A stretch of 64,000 nucleotides of DNA from Prochlorococcus sp. AG-347-K15 (GTDB taxonomy: Bacteria; Cyanobacteriota; Cyanobacteriia; PCC-6307; Cyanobiaceae), in contig QCCC01000001.1 in assembly GCA_003281415.1 (NCBI GenBank), positions 62,001 through 126,000 on the forward strand, written 5' to 3'. The translations under genes were made by a program, and so were the position numbers. Position 1 is the first letter of the stretch; every line of letters begins with the position of its first letter. Below, piece by piece: positions 16,590 through 28,159 of the stretch. Under the pieces are notes generated by a model. That model was given only the letters and a program-made list of their open reading frames with translations, was not told where the DNA came from and did no database searches.

Positions 16590-19500
16590 TTAAGCACTGA
16601 AATATTTAGCTTTTGAGTGTAGTGAAATAATAGCTGTAGTACTTTGTTCTGGATGGAGTTGTTCAGATTCATCCATAGTCAAGTTTATTCTTTTTGTATC
16701 CAACAATGATAATTGTATTTTTGAATCAGATACTTTTGGACATGCAGGATAACCAAAAGAATATCTAGCTCCTCTATATTTTTGAGCTAGTATTTCTCTA
16801 TTTTTGTATGGTTCTTCAGACCTAAAACCACATTCAATACGAATTAATGCATGGACATACTCAGCTAGAGCTTCTGCTAATTGCACTGTAAGTCCATGGA
16901 ATAACAAATAATCGCTATATTTATCTTCTTTAAATAATTTTTGAGAATATTCACTAGCAATATCGCCCATGGTTACTGCCTGCATAGGAAATATATCTAT
17001 CGGTTTATCATTTTTCAAATCACAATAAAAATCAGCTATGCATAAATTATTCCCAGATTTTTGTCGTGGAAAATTAAATTGGGAAATTTTATTTAATGAT
17101 TTCTCATCAAATAAGAAAATACTATTATCTTGTCTCCCGCATCTGAAATATCCATAAACTGCTTTGGGTGATATAAGTTTTTTCTCTATAATTATCTCTA
17201 ACCATTTATCTAACAATGGTTTAGCATATGAATCCAAATAGTTATTGTATTCATCTACGCTTTGGTTTTTTCCTTTTTTTATTTGCCATTGCCCGCTAAA
17301 TAGAGCTTTTTTATCTAAATAAAATATTAACTTATTTAAATCTATATCAACATCATTCAAGACTTTTGTTCCCAGGAAAGGGGCTTGAATTGGATCTTCT
17401 TCATTTATAAATTTAGATCTTATAAAATTTTCTTTTAAATTTAATTTGGAAGTCTCGGTGTGTATGGATATTGATTTTTTAACAGCTTTAGAGTTGGATT
17501 TTGATGAGGCTAAATTAATATTTATACCCTCATTGTTAATGAAACCCTCTGTATTTGACCAATTACCCTTTTTCTTATTATCCATATATTCATTCATAAA
17601 TTTAAGATCAGTGAACGCATCTTTTCCGTACAATATTTTCCCTTTATATATTTTGCTGCAGTCCTCATTTACAAATTTTGGGGTTAAGGCTGCGCCTCCT
17701 AATATTACTGGTACATTAATATTTTCATTGTTAAAAGCCTCTAAATTATCTTTCATAAAAGCAGTTGACTTAACAAGTAATCCGCTCATAGCGATGCAAT
17801 CTGCATTGTGTTTTTTTTGTGCATCTATAATTGCTGAAACATCTTGTTTTATTCCTAAATTTATTACGTCATAACCATTATTTGTAAGTATTATGTCTAC
17901 CAAATTTTTTCCAATATCATGAACATCGCCTTTTACAGTTGCAATTAAGAGTTTTCCATTTGATATGTTTTCATCAACAGTTTCCATATATGGTTCTAAA
18001 ATTGAAACAGCAAATTTCATTGTTTCAGCTGATTGGAGTACAAATGGCAATTGCATTTGACCTGAGCCAAATAAATCTCCTACAACTTTCATCCCATCTA
18101 GTAAAAAGGTATTAATTATTTCAAGAGGTTTATATTTTTTTAACGCTTTATTTAATTGATCCTCTAATCCTATTTTTTCTCCATCAATAATATGATTTTT
18201 CAGACTTTCTTCAAGAGTTAGGTTTTTATTTTCTTTAGATGCTTTTTTGAAATCTTGAATAGATAAATCTTGAAAAGCTTTTGTTAATTCTACTAATGGA
18301 TCATAAATACAAATATCATCTTCAAATTCTCTTTTATCATAAATCAAATCTAAGCAAAGCTTTTTAGTTTCTTCAGAAATTTTTGATAATGGCAAAATTT
18401 TATTTGGTGCGATGATAGCAGAATCTAATCCTGCTTTAATGCATTCATCTAAAAATATAGAATTTAGATTAATTCTTGATAATGGTGAAAGACCAAAACT
18501 AATGTTTGATATCCCAAGTATGATATGAATGTCTGGGAAATTTTCACGAATTTTTAATATAGCACTAATAGTTTCTTTAGCGTTTAATCTATCTTCTTCT
18601 ATCCCTGTAGATATTGGCAGAGCTAATGGATCAAAAAATAGCTCATAATCTGACAAACCACATTCTCTTGTTCTATTAATCGCTCGTTTGACAATCTTAT
18701 ATTTTTTTTCTGTATTCCTTGCCATTCCATCTTCATCAATTGTTCCGACAACAAGACCTGAACCATACCCTAAGGCTAAATTTAGAACTTGATCAAACCT
18801 TTCATTGCCATCTTCGTAATTGGTTGAATTTATAATACATTTACCACCAGCTGACTTTAATCCACTTTCCATTTTGTCAGCATCTGTAGAGTCAATCATT
18901 AATGGTAAATTTATATTGGTAACTAGTCTTGAAGTTATTTCTTTCATATCTTTCACTCCGTCTCTTCCTACATAATCGACATTTACATCAAGAACGTGAG
19001 CATTTTCTTTTTGTTGTTGCTTGGCAATTGCAACTAAGCCATCCCAATCGTCGTTGTTTAATAACTCCCTTACCTTTTTCGATCCACTTGCATTTAATCT
19101 TTCTCCTACTATCAAAATTGAATTGTCTTGTTTATATGGCACAGAGTTATATATTGATGAGGCAGATGGAATAAAACCGCTTAAATTTTTCTTATAATTG
19201 TTACTTCTTCCATTATCAATAATTTCATCGATTATTGAAGACAGGTATTTTATATGTTCAGGTGTTGTCCCACAACATCCACCTATTAATTGAACATTAA
19301 AGTCATATATAAAATTCATTAACTGCATCTTTAATTCTATTGGCTTTAATCTATAGTGAGCTACACCACCAATATTTTCAGGAAGACCTGCATTGGGAAT
19401 ACAGCTTATAGCGAAGGGAGAATTTTCAGACAAATATTTAATATGTTCCTTCATTTGCTCTGGACCAGTTGCACAATTAAGTCCAAGAATATCTATATTA

Positions 19501-20153
19501 AATGGCTCTAATATTGTTAATGCAGAAGCAATATCAGATCCAACAAGCATAGTACCTGTTGTTTCCATTGTTATAGATATCATTAAAGGTATATCAATAT
19601 TTTTACTTTCAAGAATTTCTTTTGATGCTAATAAGGCAGATTTAATTTGTAAAACATCCTGACAAGTTTCAATCAAAAGAAGATCAACTCCTCCATCTAT
19701 AAGACCATAAATTTGTTCTTTATATGATTTCTTTAATTCATCAAAATCTATATGTCCTAAGGTTGGTAATTTAGTTGTTGGACCAATTGAACCTGCTACA
19801 AACCTTGGTTTATCAACTGATGAGTATTTGGCAGCAGCTTTTTTTGCTATAAATGCCGCATTTTTATTTATCTCATAAGCCTTATCCGCAATATCATATT
19901 CATCAAGAACTATTGATGAAGCTCCAAATGTATTAGTTTCTATAACATGACAACCTGCTTCTAAAAATGAATTATGAACCTTCTCAACTACCTCTGGGGA
20001 TGATAAAACAAGGTTTTCATTACATCCCTCTAATTCTTTTCCTCCAAAGTCATCTGATGTAAGATTTAAGTTCTGAAAAGATGTTCCAGTACCTCCGTCA
20101 AAAATAATTAATGGTTTTTCATCTCTATTTAAATAGGTTCTGAAAGATTCCAT
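16590..20153 (-). CDS. metH: cobalamin-dependent methionine synthase
   Basis: Hcy-binding (GGCCGTTPEHI), pterin-binding, B12-binding (KGDVHDIGKN) and activation domains over 1187 aa. Confidence 0.98.
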   Translation of the reverse strand: MESFRTYLNRDEKPLIIFDGGTGTSFQNLNLTSDDFGGKELEGCNENLVLSSPEVVEKVHNSFLEAGCHVIETNTFGASSIVLDEYDIADKAYEINKNAAFIAKKAAAKYSSVDKPRFVAGSIGPTTKLPTLGHIDFDELKKSYKEQIYGLIDGGVDLLLIETCQDVLQIKSALLASKEILESKNIDIPLMISITMETTGTMLVGSDIASALTILEPFNIDILGLNCATGPEQMKEHIKYLSENSPFAISCIPNAGLPENIGGVAHYRLKPIELKMQLMNFIYDFNVQLIGGCCGTTPEHIKYLSSIIDEIIDNGRSNNYKKNLSGFIPSASSIYNSVPYKQDNSILIVGERLNASGSKKVRELLNNDDWDGLVAIAKQQQKENAHVLDVNVDYVGRDGVKDMKEITSRLVTNINLPLMIDSTDADKMESGLKSAGGKCIINSTNYEDGNERFDQVLNLALGYGSGLVVGTIDEDGMARNTEKKYKIVKRAINRTRECGLSDYELFFDPLALPISTGIEEDRLNAKETISAILKIRENFPDIHIILGISNISFGLSPLSRINLNSIFLDECIKAGLDSAIIAPNKILPLSKISEETKKLCLDLIYDKREFEDDICIYDPLVELTKAFQDLSIQDFKKASKENKNLTLEESLKNHIIDGEKIGLEDQLNKALKKYKPLEIINTFLLDGMKVVGDLFGSGQMQLPFVLQSAETMKFAVSILEPYMETVDENISNGKLLIATVKGDVHDIGKNLVDIILTNNGYDVINLGIKQDVSAIIDAQKKHNADCIAMSGLLVKSTAFMKDNLEAFNNENINVPVILGGAALTPKFVNEDCSKIYKGKILYGKDAFTDLKFMNEYMDNKKKGNWSNTEGFINNEGININLASSKSNSKAVKKSISIHTETSKLNLKENFIRSKFINEEDPIQAPFLGTKVLNDVDIDLNKLIFYLDKKALFSGQWQIKKGKNQSVDEYNNYLDSYAKPLLDKWLEIIIEKKLISPKAVYGYFRCGRQDNSIFLFDEKSLNKISQFNFPRQKSGNNLCIADFYCDLKNDKPIDIFPMQAVTMGDIASEYSQKLFKEDKYSDYLLFHGLTVQLAEALAEYVHALIRIECGFRSEEPYKNREILAQKYRGARYSFGYPACPKVSDSKIQLSLLDTKRINLTMDESEQLHPEQSTTAIISLHSKAKYFSA

Positions 20154-20171
20154 TTTTAGGTAAAAATTAAT

Positions 20172-21086
20172 TTATTTTAGTGAAATTCTTGTTACCCAAT
20201 TATCATAGTCTTGAGAACGACCTTCTGTTATTTCTATAAGCTTACTTTTTAATTTATTCATTATTGGTCTTTCAGCATTTAATTCAGTTGATTCAATTTT
20301 TTTAACTGGTGTAATTTTTGCTGCTGTACCAGTTAGAAAAACTTCATCTGCTATTAATAATTCTGTTTTGTCAACAGGCCTCTCAATTACATTTATTCCA
20401 AATGATATTGCTAATTCAATTACACTAGCTCTAGTAATCCCCTCAAGGATATCTTGATCAACACCAGGAGTGATTAAATCTCCATTCCTTACAATAAATA
20501 AATTCATACCACTAGCTTCGCTTACCTTACCACTTGAATTTAATAGCAGGGCTTCATCAAAACCCGATAAACTAGCTTCTGTTTTGGCTAATGAACTAGT
20601 AATATATGCTCCACTTATTTTTCCTCTTAAAGGGAGAGATCTATCTTCTTGTCTTGTCCAACTACTCATTCTACATGAAACACCATCTGGGGAAAGATAA
20701 TCTCCTAGTTCAATACAATAAATAAAGAAATCTGTTTCAATATTGTGTAACCTAGGAGCTATTCCTAAATCGCTTGTATATACAAATGGTCTTATATAAA
20801 TAGGTTTTTCTGGCTTGTTTCTTTTTATAACTTCTTCTAAGGCTTTAAAAATATATTCTTCAGAAATTTCAGTTAAGAGTAATTTTGCACTTTGAGATAA
20901 TCTTTTTATATGTTTATCAGTTCTAAACAAAAGGAATTCTTCTTTGTTTGTTGGGTTAGGTATCGCTCGCATTCCTCCAAATGCAGCAGTGCCGTAATGT
21001 AGTGCATGAGTAGCTATTGATATTTTTGCTTCTTTAAATGGAATACATTTACCTTCGAACCAGGCGTATGGAAGAAATTCATGCAT
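20172..21086 (-). CDS. ilvE: branched-chain amino acid aminotransferase
   Basis: Class IV fold: HALHYGTAAFGGMRAI; SEASGMNLFIVRNG; DEVFLTGTAAKITPV. Confidence 0.95.
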   Translation of the reverse strand: MHEFLPYAWFEGKCIPFKEAKISIATHALHYGTAAFGGMRAIPNPTNKEEFLLFRTDKHIKRLSQSAKLLLTEISEEYIFKALEEVIKRNKPEKPIYIRPFVYTSDLGIAPRLHNIETDFFIYCIELGDYLSPDGVSCRMSSWTRQEDRSLPLRGKISGAYITSSLAKTEASLSGFDEALLLNSSGKVSEASGMNLFIVRNGDLITPGVDQDILEGITRASVIELAISFGINVIERPVDKTELLIADEVFLTGTAAKITPVKKIESTELNAERPIMNKLKSKLIEITEGRSQDYDNWVTRISLK

Positions 21087-21158
21087 ATTTAATTTATTTA
21101 GTTAAGGTAAACTTGTTTTATCCTACTTACGTATTCTAAACCTTATTTCTATATAAAA

Positions 21159-24100
21159 ATGCACAGGATATTAAATATAGCAGGAAATGAAAAGAATAAA
21201 GATGATTTAATTGAGCAACCAGCTGCAGATTTTATTTTTATAACAAGTGTCAAGGCTGATTTAAATCTTATATCAAACTTATTGTTAGAAAAAGAATTTG
21301 CTTCATTAAAAAATAATATAAGAGCTTTAGAAATTTCTAATTTAAATTCCTCAGCTCAAATAGATAATTATTTATTAAAAACAATTAATTATGCAAAAGT
21401 TGTCGTACTTAGAATATTTGGAGATAAAGGTACATGGAACTATGGAATTGAACAACTTTTAAATTGGCAAGCAGTTAATAAAAAAAGGAAGTTAGTAATC
21501 CTATCAGGTACCATTGATCAGGAAATTTCCTTATGTGAAATAAGTAGTATAGATAAAAATATTGCATTAAATATTTCTAGATTACTAAGATCTGGAGGGC
21601 TGGATAACTATAGAAAGTTTCTTAATTGTTTAAATTATTTAGTTGTAGATGAAAAATTAATTCCTGATGAGTTTTTGAATATTACTTTTTATGCAGATCC
21701 CTATTTACATGATTGGAAAAATGAAAAAGGCGAAAAGATAGGAATAATATCCTATAAATCACTTTTTTTGGCTAATGAAATTGAAGTAAACGAAAAACTT
21801 AACTTGCAATTAAGAAAATTCGGACTATCTCCTAAAACATTTTTTATCTCAACACTAAAAGATCATATTATTCAGAAGAAATTAATAGACATTTTTAAAA
21901 AAGAAGATATTAAACTAATAATTACCACAACATCATTTTCTTCATCTCAAATCAAAAATAACGATTTAATTGAAAATTCAACAAATATTTTTACTTCTCT
22001 TAAAATTCCAATTTTACAGCTTCTTTCTTCTAATAGATCAAGAAAAAAGTGGTTAAATTCATCTATTGGAATGAATTCATCTGATTTATTAATGCAAATA
22101 ATTATTCCCGAATTTGATGGAAGAATTACTACCTGTCCTTCAGCATTTAAAGAAATAATTTCTAAGAAAAATACACTATATAGTGAAATAACTAGTTACA
22201 AAGCTGATCAAGTAGGTATTCAATGGATTTCAAAATTTGCAACTAATTATGTGAAACTTCAGAAACTTAATAATTTTGATAAAAGAATTTGTTTAGTAAT
22301 AAGTAATTATCCAGTAAAGAACGGAAGAATCGGTAATGGCGTTGGTCTAAATACACCATCTTCAATAATAAATATTCTTAATTGGTTAAAAGAAGAAGGT
22401 TATGACCTTGGATCTTGTAATTATCCTCAAGATTCTTCGGAATTAATGTCAATGCTTATAAAAACTAGAACTAATGATATTGAATCTCAAAATAATAAAC
22501 CATTAGATTACTTACCACTTAGTGAATATTTAAAATATTGGAATTATTTGGAACTTGATCCCAAAAATATTATTATCAATCGTTGGGGTAAACCATCTGA
22601 TGCGATAGATCTAGATAATAAAGGCTTCTCAATAAATGGTATTAGATTTGGAAAAATAACATTATTGATTCAACCTCAACGAGGTTATGACGCTTTCACT
22701 GATAGAGATATTCATTCTCCCGATCTTCCACCTCCCCATAGATATTTAGCACAATATTTTTGGATTGAAAAAGTTTTTAATGCAAATGCTATTTGCCATA
22801 TTGGTAAACATGGGACTGTTGAATGGTTACCTGGCAAATCTATAGGTCTGAGCAATAAATGTTTCCCAAATATTATTTGTCCAACAATACCAAACATATA
22901 TCCCTTTATCGTAAATGATCCTGGAGAAGGATCCCAAGCTAAAAGAAGGACTGCTGCAACAATCATTGACCATTTAACCCCTCCTTTGGATAGGTCAGAA
23001 TTATATGGAAAATATTCCATATTAGAAAATTATTTAGACGAATATTTTGAAGCAAAATTATTAAATTCTAATCGGATTGAAATAATAGAAAAATCCATTT
23101 TTAAATTAATTAAAAATGATTTTAGCGAAATTACTTTAAAGAATAAAAATAATCAAATAGGAGAAATTGATTCCTTTCTTTGCAAAATTAAAGAATCTCA
23201 AATTAGGACAGGTTTGCATATTTTTGGCAATAGGCAGAATGACATTAATGAAATAAATTTATTCTTGTGTATTGCTAGAGTCCCAAACGCCAACCGAATT
23301 GGTGTTATTCAATATATAGCAAAACATTTAAAACTAGATTTGAATCCTTGGACAAATCAATATGATCAAATGTTATGTGAAAAGGATAAAAAAATATTAT
23401 TAACTTTTTCCAACAAAAACATTTTAAACTTTAGAATGGCTATTGAATTTTTGGAACAACAAGCAAAGTATTTAATATATTTGTTTTTTTACAAAAAGAA
23501 TACCAATATTAAAAATCTAGAAAAATATAAAAATCAGAAAATAATAGACTATTTCTTTAATGAAAAAAAACATAATAAGTTTTTTTTATTATTAAAAAAA
23601 GAGATTCTATATCCAATCATTAATTCTTCATATAATGAGAAATTATCATTTATAAATTCATTAAATGGACAATATGTAAAAAGTGGTCCATCAGGAGCCC
23701 CTACGAGAGGTAAAACTGAAGCTTTACCCACTGGTAAAAATTTCTTTTCAGTTGATTCGAGAGGACTGCCAACTGAATCAGCATGGAGTGTTGGTTGTCA
23801 ATCCGCTTCACAAATACTTGATTTATACAAACAAGATAATGGAGAAGATTTAAAAAATATAGCCATATCTGTATGGGCAACATCCACAATGAGAAATGGT
23901 GGTGAAGACATTTGTCAAATACTATATTTATTAGGAGTACAGCCTATTTGGGATGGACCTTCAAGAAGAGTAGTAGATCTAGAAATCATTCCTTTATCTG
24001 TTCTCGAAAGACCAAGGGTTGATGTTACTTTAAGGATTTCGGGAATGTTTAGAGATGCATTTCCACAGTTAGTTAAATTAACTTCTAAAGCAATAAATCT

Positions 24101-24896
24101 TGTTTCTAATCTTAGTGAGGATGCTAAATTTAACCCTCTTGCTGGGGCATTAAGTGATGGTGATTCAATTAATCGTATATTTGGGTCAGCGCCAGGTTCA
24201 TATGGAGCTGGTCTGCAAGAACTAATTTCAAATTCTAATTGGGAAAATATTGATGATTTTGGAGAGTCTTTTCTTAATTGGAGTAAGTGGATTTACAGAG
24301 ATAATCTTGAACCTACAGAGGATAAAAAATCATTAGAAAATGCCCTTAAAAATGTGCAGTTAGTTGTTCATAACCAAGATAATAAGGAACATGATATTTT
24401 AGATTCTGATGATTATTATCAGTTTCAGGGTGGATTATCTTCAGCAGTAAAAAAATTGAGCGGTAAATTACCTGAAATGTATCATGGTGATTTATCAAAA
24501 TTTGGATTATCTAAAATTTCAAAATTACAAGATGAAATTAATAATGTTGTTATATCAAGAATACTTAATCCTAAATGGATAAATGGAATGAAGGATAATG
24601 GTTATAAAGGAGCGTTTGAATTTTCAGCTACATTAGATTACTTATATGCTTTTGATGCTTCTACTGAAGTAGTCTCAGATTGGTGTTATGAGGACGTTTA
24701 TAAATCATGGTTATGTGATCGGGACCTTAGGAATTTCTTTCTAGAGAATAATCCATGGGCTTTAAGAGATATTGCACAAAGATTTCTTGAAATTGTCAAT
24801 AGAAAAATGTGGAATAATTGTTCATCTGATGTTATTGAAAATTTAAAGAACATAATTATTAATACTGATTCAATAATTGAAAAAAACGAATTCTGA
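21159..24896 (+). CDS. cobN: cobaltochelatase subunit CobN
   Basis: 1245 aa; HIGKHGTVEWLPGK, NDPGEGSQAKRRTAATIIDHLTPP, WDGPSRRVVDLEIIPL motifs. Confidence 0.96.
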   Translation: MHRILNIAGNEKNKDDLIEQPAADFIFITSVKADLNLISNLLLEKEFASLKNNIRALEISNLNSSAQIDNYLLKTINYAKVVVLRIFGDKGTWNYGIEQLLNWQAVNKKRKLVILSGTIDQEISLCEISSIDKNIALNISRLLRSGGLDNYRKFLNCLNYLVVDEKLIPDEFLNITFYADPYLHDWKNEKGEKIGIISYKSLFLANEIEVNEKLNLQLRKFGLSPKTFFISTLKDHIIQKKLIDIFKKEDIKLIITTTSFSSSQIKNNDLIENSTNIFTSLKIPILQLLSSNRSRKKWLNSSIGMNSSDLLMQIIIPEFDGRITTCPSAFKEIISKKNTLYSEITSYKADQVGIQWISKFATNYVKLQKLNNFDKRICLVISNYPVKNGRIGNGVGLNTPSSIINILNWLKEEGYDLGSCNYPQDSSELMSMLIKTRTNDIESQNNKPLDYLPLSEYLKYWNYLELDPKNIIINRWGKPSDAIDLDNKGFSINGIRFGKITLLIQPQRGYDAFTDRDIHSPDLPPPHRYLAQYFWIEKVFNANAICHIGKHGTVEWLPGKSIGLSNKCFPNIICPTIPNIYPFIVNDPGEGSQAKRRTAATIIDHLTPPLDRSELYGKYSILENYLDEYFEAKLLNSNRIEIIEKSIFKLIKNDFSEITLKNKNNQIGEIDSFLCKIKESQIRTGLHIFGNRQNDINEINLFLCIARVPNANRIGVIQYIAKHLKLDLNPWTNQYDQMLCEKDKKILLTFSNKNILNFRMAIEFLEQQAKYLIYLFFYKKNTNIKNLEKYKNQKIIDYFFNEKKHNKFFLLLKKEILYPIINSSYNEKLSFINSLNGQYVKSGPSGAPTRGKTEALPTGKNFFSVDSRGLPTESAWSVGCQSASQILDLYKQDNGEDLKNIAISVWATSTMRNGGEDICQILYLLGVQPIWDGPSRRVVDLEIIPLSVLERPRVDVTLRISGMFRDAFPQLVKLTSKAINLVSNLSEDAKFNPLAGALSDGDSINRIFGSAPGSYGAGLQELISNSNWENIDDFGESFLNWSKWIYRDNLEPTEDKKSLENALKNVQLVVHNQDNKEHDILDSDDYYQFQGGLSSAVKKLSGKLPEMYHGDLSKFGLSKISKLQDEINNVVISRILNPKWINGMKDNGYKGAFEFSATLDYLYAFDASTEVVSDWCYEDVYKSWLCDRDLRNFFLENNPWALRDIAQRFLEIVNRKMWNNCSSDVIENLKNIIINTDSIIEKNEF

Positions 24897-24897
24897 T

Positions 24898-25545
24898 TTA
24901 TCTACCTAATAGCGAAAGTCCATGACTATCTGTTCCGCATGTTTTTAGCATTGAATATTTATCTGCTAATTTATCTATTTCTGAACATACAAATAAACTA
25001 GGATTCCATATTTCATTAAGTTCATAATCGTACCAAACCTCTATTCCATCAATACCTTGTATTTTGGCCTCTGGAATTAATTTATAAAAGGGAACCCTGT
25101 ACCTCGCTGGATGTGCCAGAAATGATAAACCACCAGCTAAATTTATTGCTTTAATAACTGATTTAATATTTAAATTATTACCTATTGGAGATTCTCCTAG
25201 GATATAGGGATTTAGGTATCTACTTTTAATATCTATTCCCAATCCAATTACATGTACTAAACATCCTAGAATCAAACAATTTATTTCTATTCCGGAAATT
25301 AATGTTAAAGAATCATTAGGATAATTTTTGAGTATATTATTTTTTTTTATATATTCATGAGCTTTAATTGTATGATGATCGGTTATTGATAAAAATTTTA
25401 AGTTATTTTTATAAGCTTGTTCTAAAAGTTCATGGGGTTCTAGACTTCCATCACTAAATTTTGTATGACAGTGAAAATTAATATTTTTAGGACAACTATC
25501 TTTATTAATATTGGAAGTTAATTTTATTAAGTCTTCCCTATTCAT
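24898..25545 (-). CDS. PHP-domain metal-dependent phosphoesterase
   Basis: NFHCHTKFSDGS; SITDHHTIKAHEY; FLAHPARYRV; CGTDSHG. Confidence 0.93.
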   Translation of the reverse strand: MNREDLIKLTSNINKDSCPKNINFHCHTKFSDGSLEPHELLEQAYKNNLKFLSITDHHTIKAHEYIKKNNILKNYPNDSLTLISGIEINCLILGCLVHVIGLGIDIKSRYLNPYILGESPIGNNLNIKSVIKAINLAGGLSFLAHPARYRVPFYKLIPEAKIQGIDGIEVWYDYELNEIWNPSLFVCSEIDKLADKYSMLKTCGTDSHGLSLLGR

Positions 25546-26104
25546 TACTTAATGAATTCTCATTTTTCTTTCTAATCTTTGCATATAATTGTATTGAAGC
25601 CAACATAAAAATAACAAGTCCAACTACACTCCATGTAGCAATACTGGTTGGAAAATTATTTTTAAAAATAACTAAAAGTACAATTATAAATAATAATAAA
25701 GTAGGCAATTCATTTAATAATCTTAGTTTTTTTGCTGAAATGGTTGAGGTACCATTTTGTAATGAATACATTATTTTATAACAATAAGAATGATAAATTA
25801 CTAATCCCAAAACAAAAGAAATTTTAATTTGCAACCACTTCTCACTTAACCAACTAGGCTGCATAATAACCATACATATAGCCATACTTAAAGCTAATAT
25901 CATCCCAGGGGTTGTGATTATATTTGCCAGCCTTTTTTCCATTAAGGTGTATTGTTTATTAAAGGCAATTTTTAATGCATTATCCATATTTTTAGATTCT
26001 TCATGATATATAAAAAGTCTTACTAAATAAAAAAGTCCCGAGAACCAAACGATTACACCAATAATGTGAAGTGATTTAAACCAGAGATATGCTTCAGCTG
26101 TCAA
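25538..26104 (-). CDS. hemJ: protoporphyrinogen IX oxidase, HemJ family
   Basis: FKSLHIIGVIVWFSGLFYLVRLFIYH and MEKRLANIITTPGMI. Confidence 0.92.
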   Translation of the reverse strand: MTAEAYLWFKSLHIIGVIVWFSGLFYLVRLFIYHEESKNMDNALKIAFNKQYTLMEKRLANIITTPGMILALSMAICMVIMQPSWLSEKWLQIKISFVLGLVIYHSYCYKIMYSLQNGTSTISAKKLRLLNELPTLLLFIIVLLVIFKNNFPTSIATWSVVGLVIFMLASIQLYAKIRKKNENSLSNE

Positions 26105-26191
26105 ATTGCTAGATTAATTTCTAAATATATATTTTAATATAGTTATATTTAACAATATGAAGAAATCTATTTTTCAAAATTTAATTAATAT

Positions 26192-28150
26192 TTATAACTC
26201 GTGAAAATATTCATATATATCATTTACTGAATTTTTTCCAAGTCCTTTAACTTTTGACAAATCCTCTTTAGAAGCTATTCTTATTGCGTCTATTGATTTA
26301 AAATGCTCAAGCAATTCTCTTATTCTTGAAGGACCTAATCCACTGATTTGGGACAATTGTGATCTATTCATTCTCTTAGATCTTTTGTCTCTATGAAAAG
26401 ATAATGCAAATCTATGAGCTTCATCTCTTATCCTTCTTAATAGAAGGACTCCTTTTTGATTTTCATCGGTATCAAGAGACTTTGTAAAGCCTGGAATAAA
26501 TATTTCTTCATTTTTTTTTGCCAATGAACATATATTAACTTCTTCCTCTAGATTTAATTCTTTTAATGCTTTAATAGCAGCATTTAACTGCCCTTTACCA
26601 CCGTCAATCATAATTAAATCAGGCCAATCTGATAGAAGTTCATTGTCTAATTTGCTATTGGTTTTATCATTTAATATTGAAAAATCCCCTCCGCTTTTTT
26701 TAAATCTTGACCATTTCCTAAACCTCCTATGTATTACTTCATATATCGAGGCAAAATCATCACTATGTCCTATAAAAACGTTTGGATCTTTAATTTTATA
26801 TTTCCTATAATGCTGTTTAGAAGGAATACCATCAATAAATACGACTTGTGATGCTACTGGGTCTGTACCTTGTATATGGCTTATATCATAACCTTCAATT
26901 CTTTTAGGTTGTTCGCTTAATTCAAGTATCTGGGCAAGATCCTCAATTGATGATTCACTATCTTGTATCCCATTTAATATTCTATCTAATTCTAATTTCG
27001 CATTTTTTAAAACCATCTCTACAGTTTCATGTTTTTTATTTCTTTTTGGGATTATGATTTTTACCTTCTTTTTTCTTAGCTCCGTTAACCAATCCTCTAT
27101 TGTTGTTTGTTTTGGAATTTTATATTGAATAAGAATTTCTGAGGGTATTTCTACACCTTCAACATTCATATAATGCTCTTCTAATACCCTTTGTAGAATA
27201 AGATTTTCATCTTCATTATTTAATTTTTGACTATAACCAATTCTCCCAATGAGCTTACCAGATCTCATTTGGAAAATTTGTATACTAGCTACATTTTTTT
27301 CTGAAACTATTCCAAAGATATCTCTATTAATTGAAGAATCTGGTATTGATATTTTTTGTGATTCAGTTAATAATTTTAAACCTGAAATTTGGTCCCTTAT
27401 CTTTGCAGCATTCTCATAATCTAAATCATTTGAAAATTGAAGCATTCTTTTTTGTAAAAATATTTCTAAGTCATCATTCCTTCCCTGAAATATCATAGAT
27501 ACTTGTTTCATTATTTTTTTATAATCGTCAGATGATATAACTTCTTGGCAAACTCCTGGACATCTACCAATTGAAAAATTCAAGCAAGTTCTATCTTTAT
27601 AGACTGGCCTTGGTCTTTGTCTAAGTGGAAATATTTTTTTTATGGTAAATAATGTTCTCCTTAATAATCCGACATCAACATAAGGTCCATAATATCTATC
27701 TAAATTATTTCTATTTCTTCTTCTTCTTGTAATAAATATTCGAGGATATTTTTCACTCCAAGTTATACAAAGATATGGATATTTCTTATCATCCTTTAAA
27801 AGAATATTAAAGTATGGTTTCTTTGTTTTAATTAAATTTGACTCTAAATTTAATGCTTCATATTCGCTATCTGTGACTATTATTTCTATTTCAGTTATTT
27901 GACGAACCATCAAACTTAATCGGGGAGTTAAATCTGAATAATTATTGAAATAACTGCTTACTCTACTACGTAGTTTTTTAGATTTACCGATATAAAGTAA
28001 GTTATTATCAATATCTTTAAAAAGATAACAACCAGATGACTTTGGAATTTCGGATAATCTTGATTTTAATAACTCTTTATTATTAATTAATTTATATTCA
28101 ATTTTAAAATTATATTTGTTATCTATTCTTTCGATAGAGGAATTACTCAT
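26192..28150 (-). CDS. uvrC: excinuclease ABC subunit C
   Basis: GIY-YIG-type N-terminus, FSIGRCPGVC, IDGGKGQLNAA, C-terminal HhH. Confidence 0.97.
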   Translation of the reverse strand: MSNSSIERIDNKYNFKIEYKLINNKELLKSRLSEIPKSSGCYLFKDIDNNLLYIGKSKKLRSRVSSYFNNYSDLTPRLSLMVRQITEIEIIVTDSEYEALNLESNLIKTKKPYFNILLKDDKKYPYLCITWSEKYPRIFITRRRRNRNNLDRYYGPYVDVGLLRRTLFTIKKIFPLRQRPRPVYKDRTCLNFSIGRCPGVCQEVISSDDYKKIMKQVSMIFQGRNDDLEIFLQKRMLQFSNDLDYENAAKIRDQISGLKLLTESQKISIPDSSINRDIFGIVSEKNVASIQIFQMRSGKLIGRIGYSQKLNNEDENLILQRVLEEHYMNVEGVEIPSEILIQYKIPKQTTIEDWLTELRKKKVKIIIPKRNKKHETVEMVLKNAKLELDRILNGIQDSESSIEDLAQILELSEQPKRIEGYDISHIQGTDPVASQVVFIDGIPSKQHYRKYKIKDPNVFIGHSDDFASIYEVIHRRFRKWSRFKKSGGDFSILNDKTNSKLDNELLSDWPDLIMIDGGKGQLNAAIKALKELNLEEEVNICSLAKKNEEIFIPGFTKSLDTDENQKGVLLLRRIRDEAHRFALSFHRDKRSKRMNRSQLSQISGLGPSRIRELLEHFKSIDAIRIASKEDLSKVKGLGKNSVNDIYEYFHEL

Positions 28151-28159
28151 TTATAAAGA

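Noticed and set aside
17446-19662. Plus-strand ORFs antisense to metH (17446-17874, 18929-19174, 19393-19662)
   Set aside because: Shadow ORFs from AT-rich codon complement; metH motifs are continuous on the minus strand.
16590-21159. Cobalamin riboswitch controlling metH or cobN
   Set aside because: metH sits 18 nt behind ilvE and the cobN leader is only about 70 nt; no B12-box-like structure seen.
22712-23889. Minus-strand ORFs antisense to cobN
   Set aside because: Opposite strongly conserved CobN motifs; no independent coding evidence.
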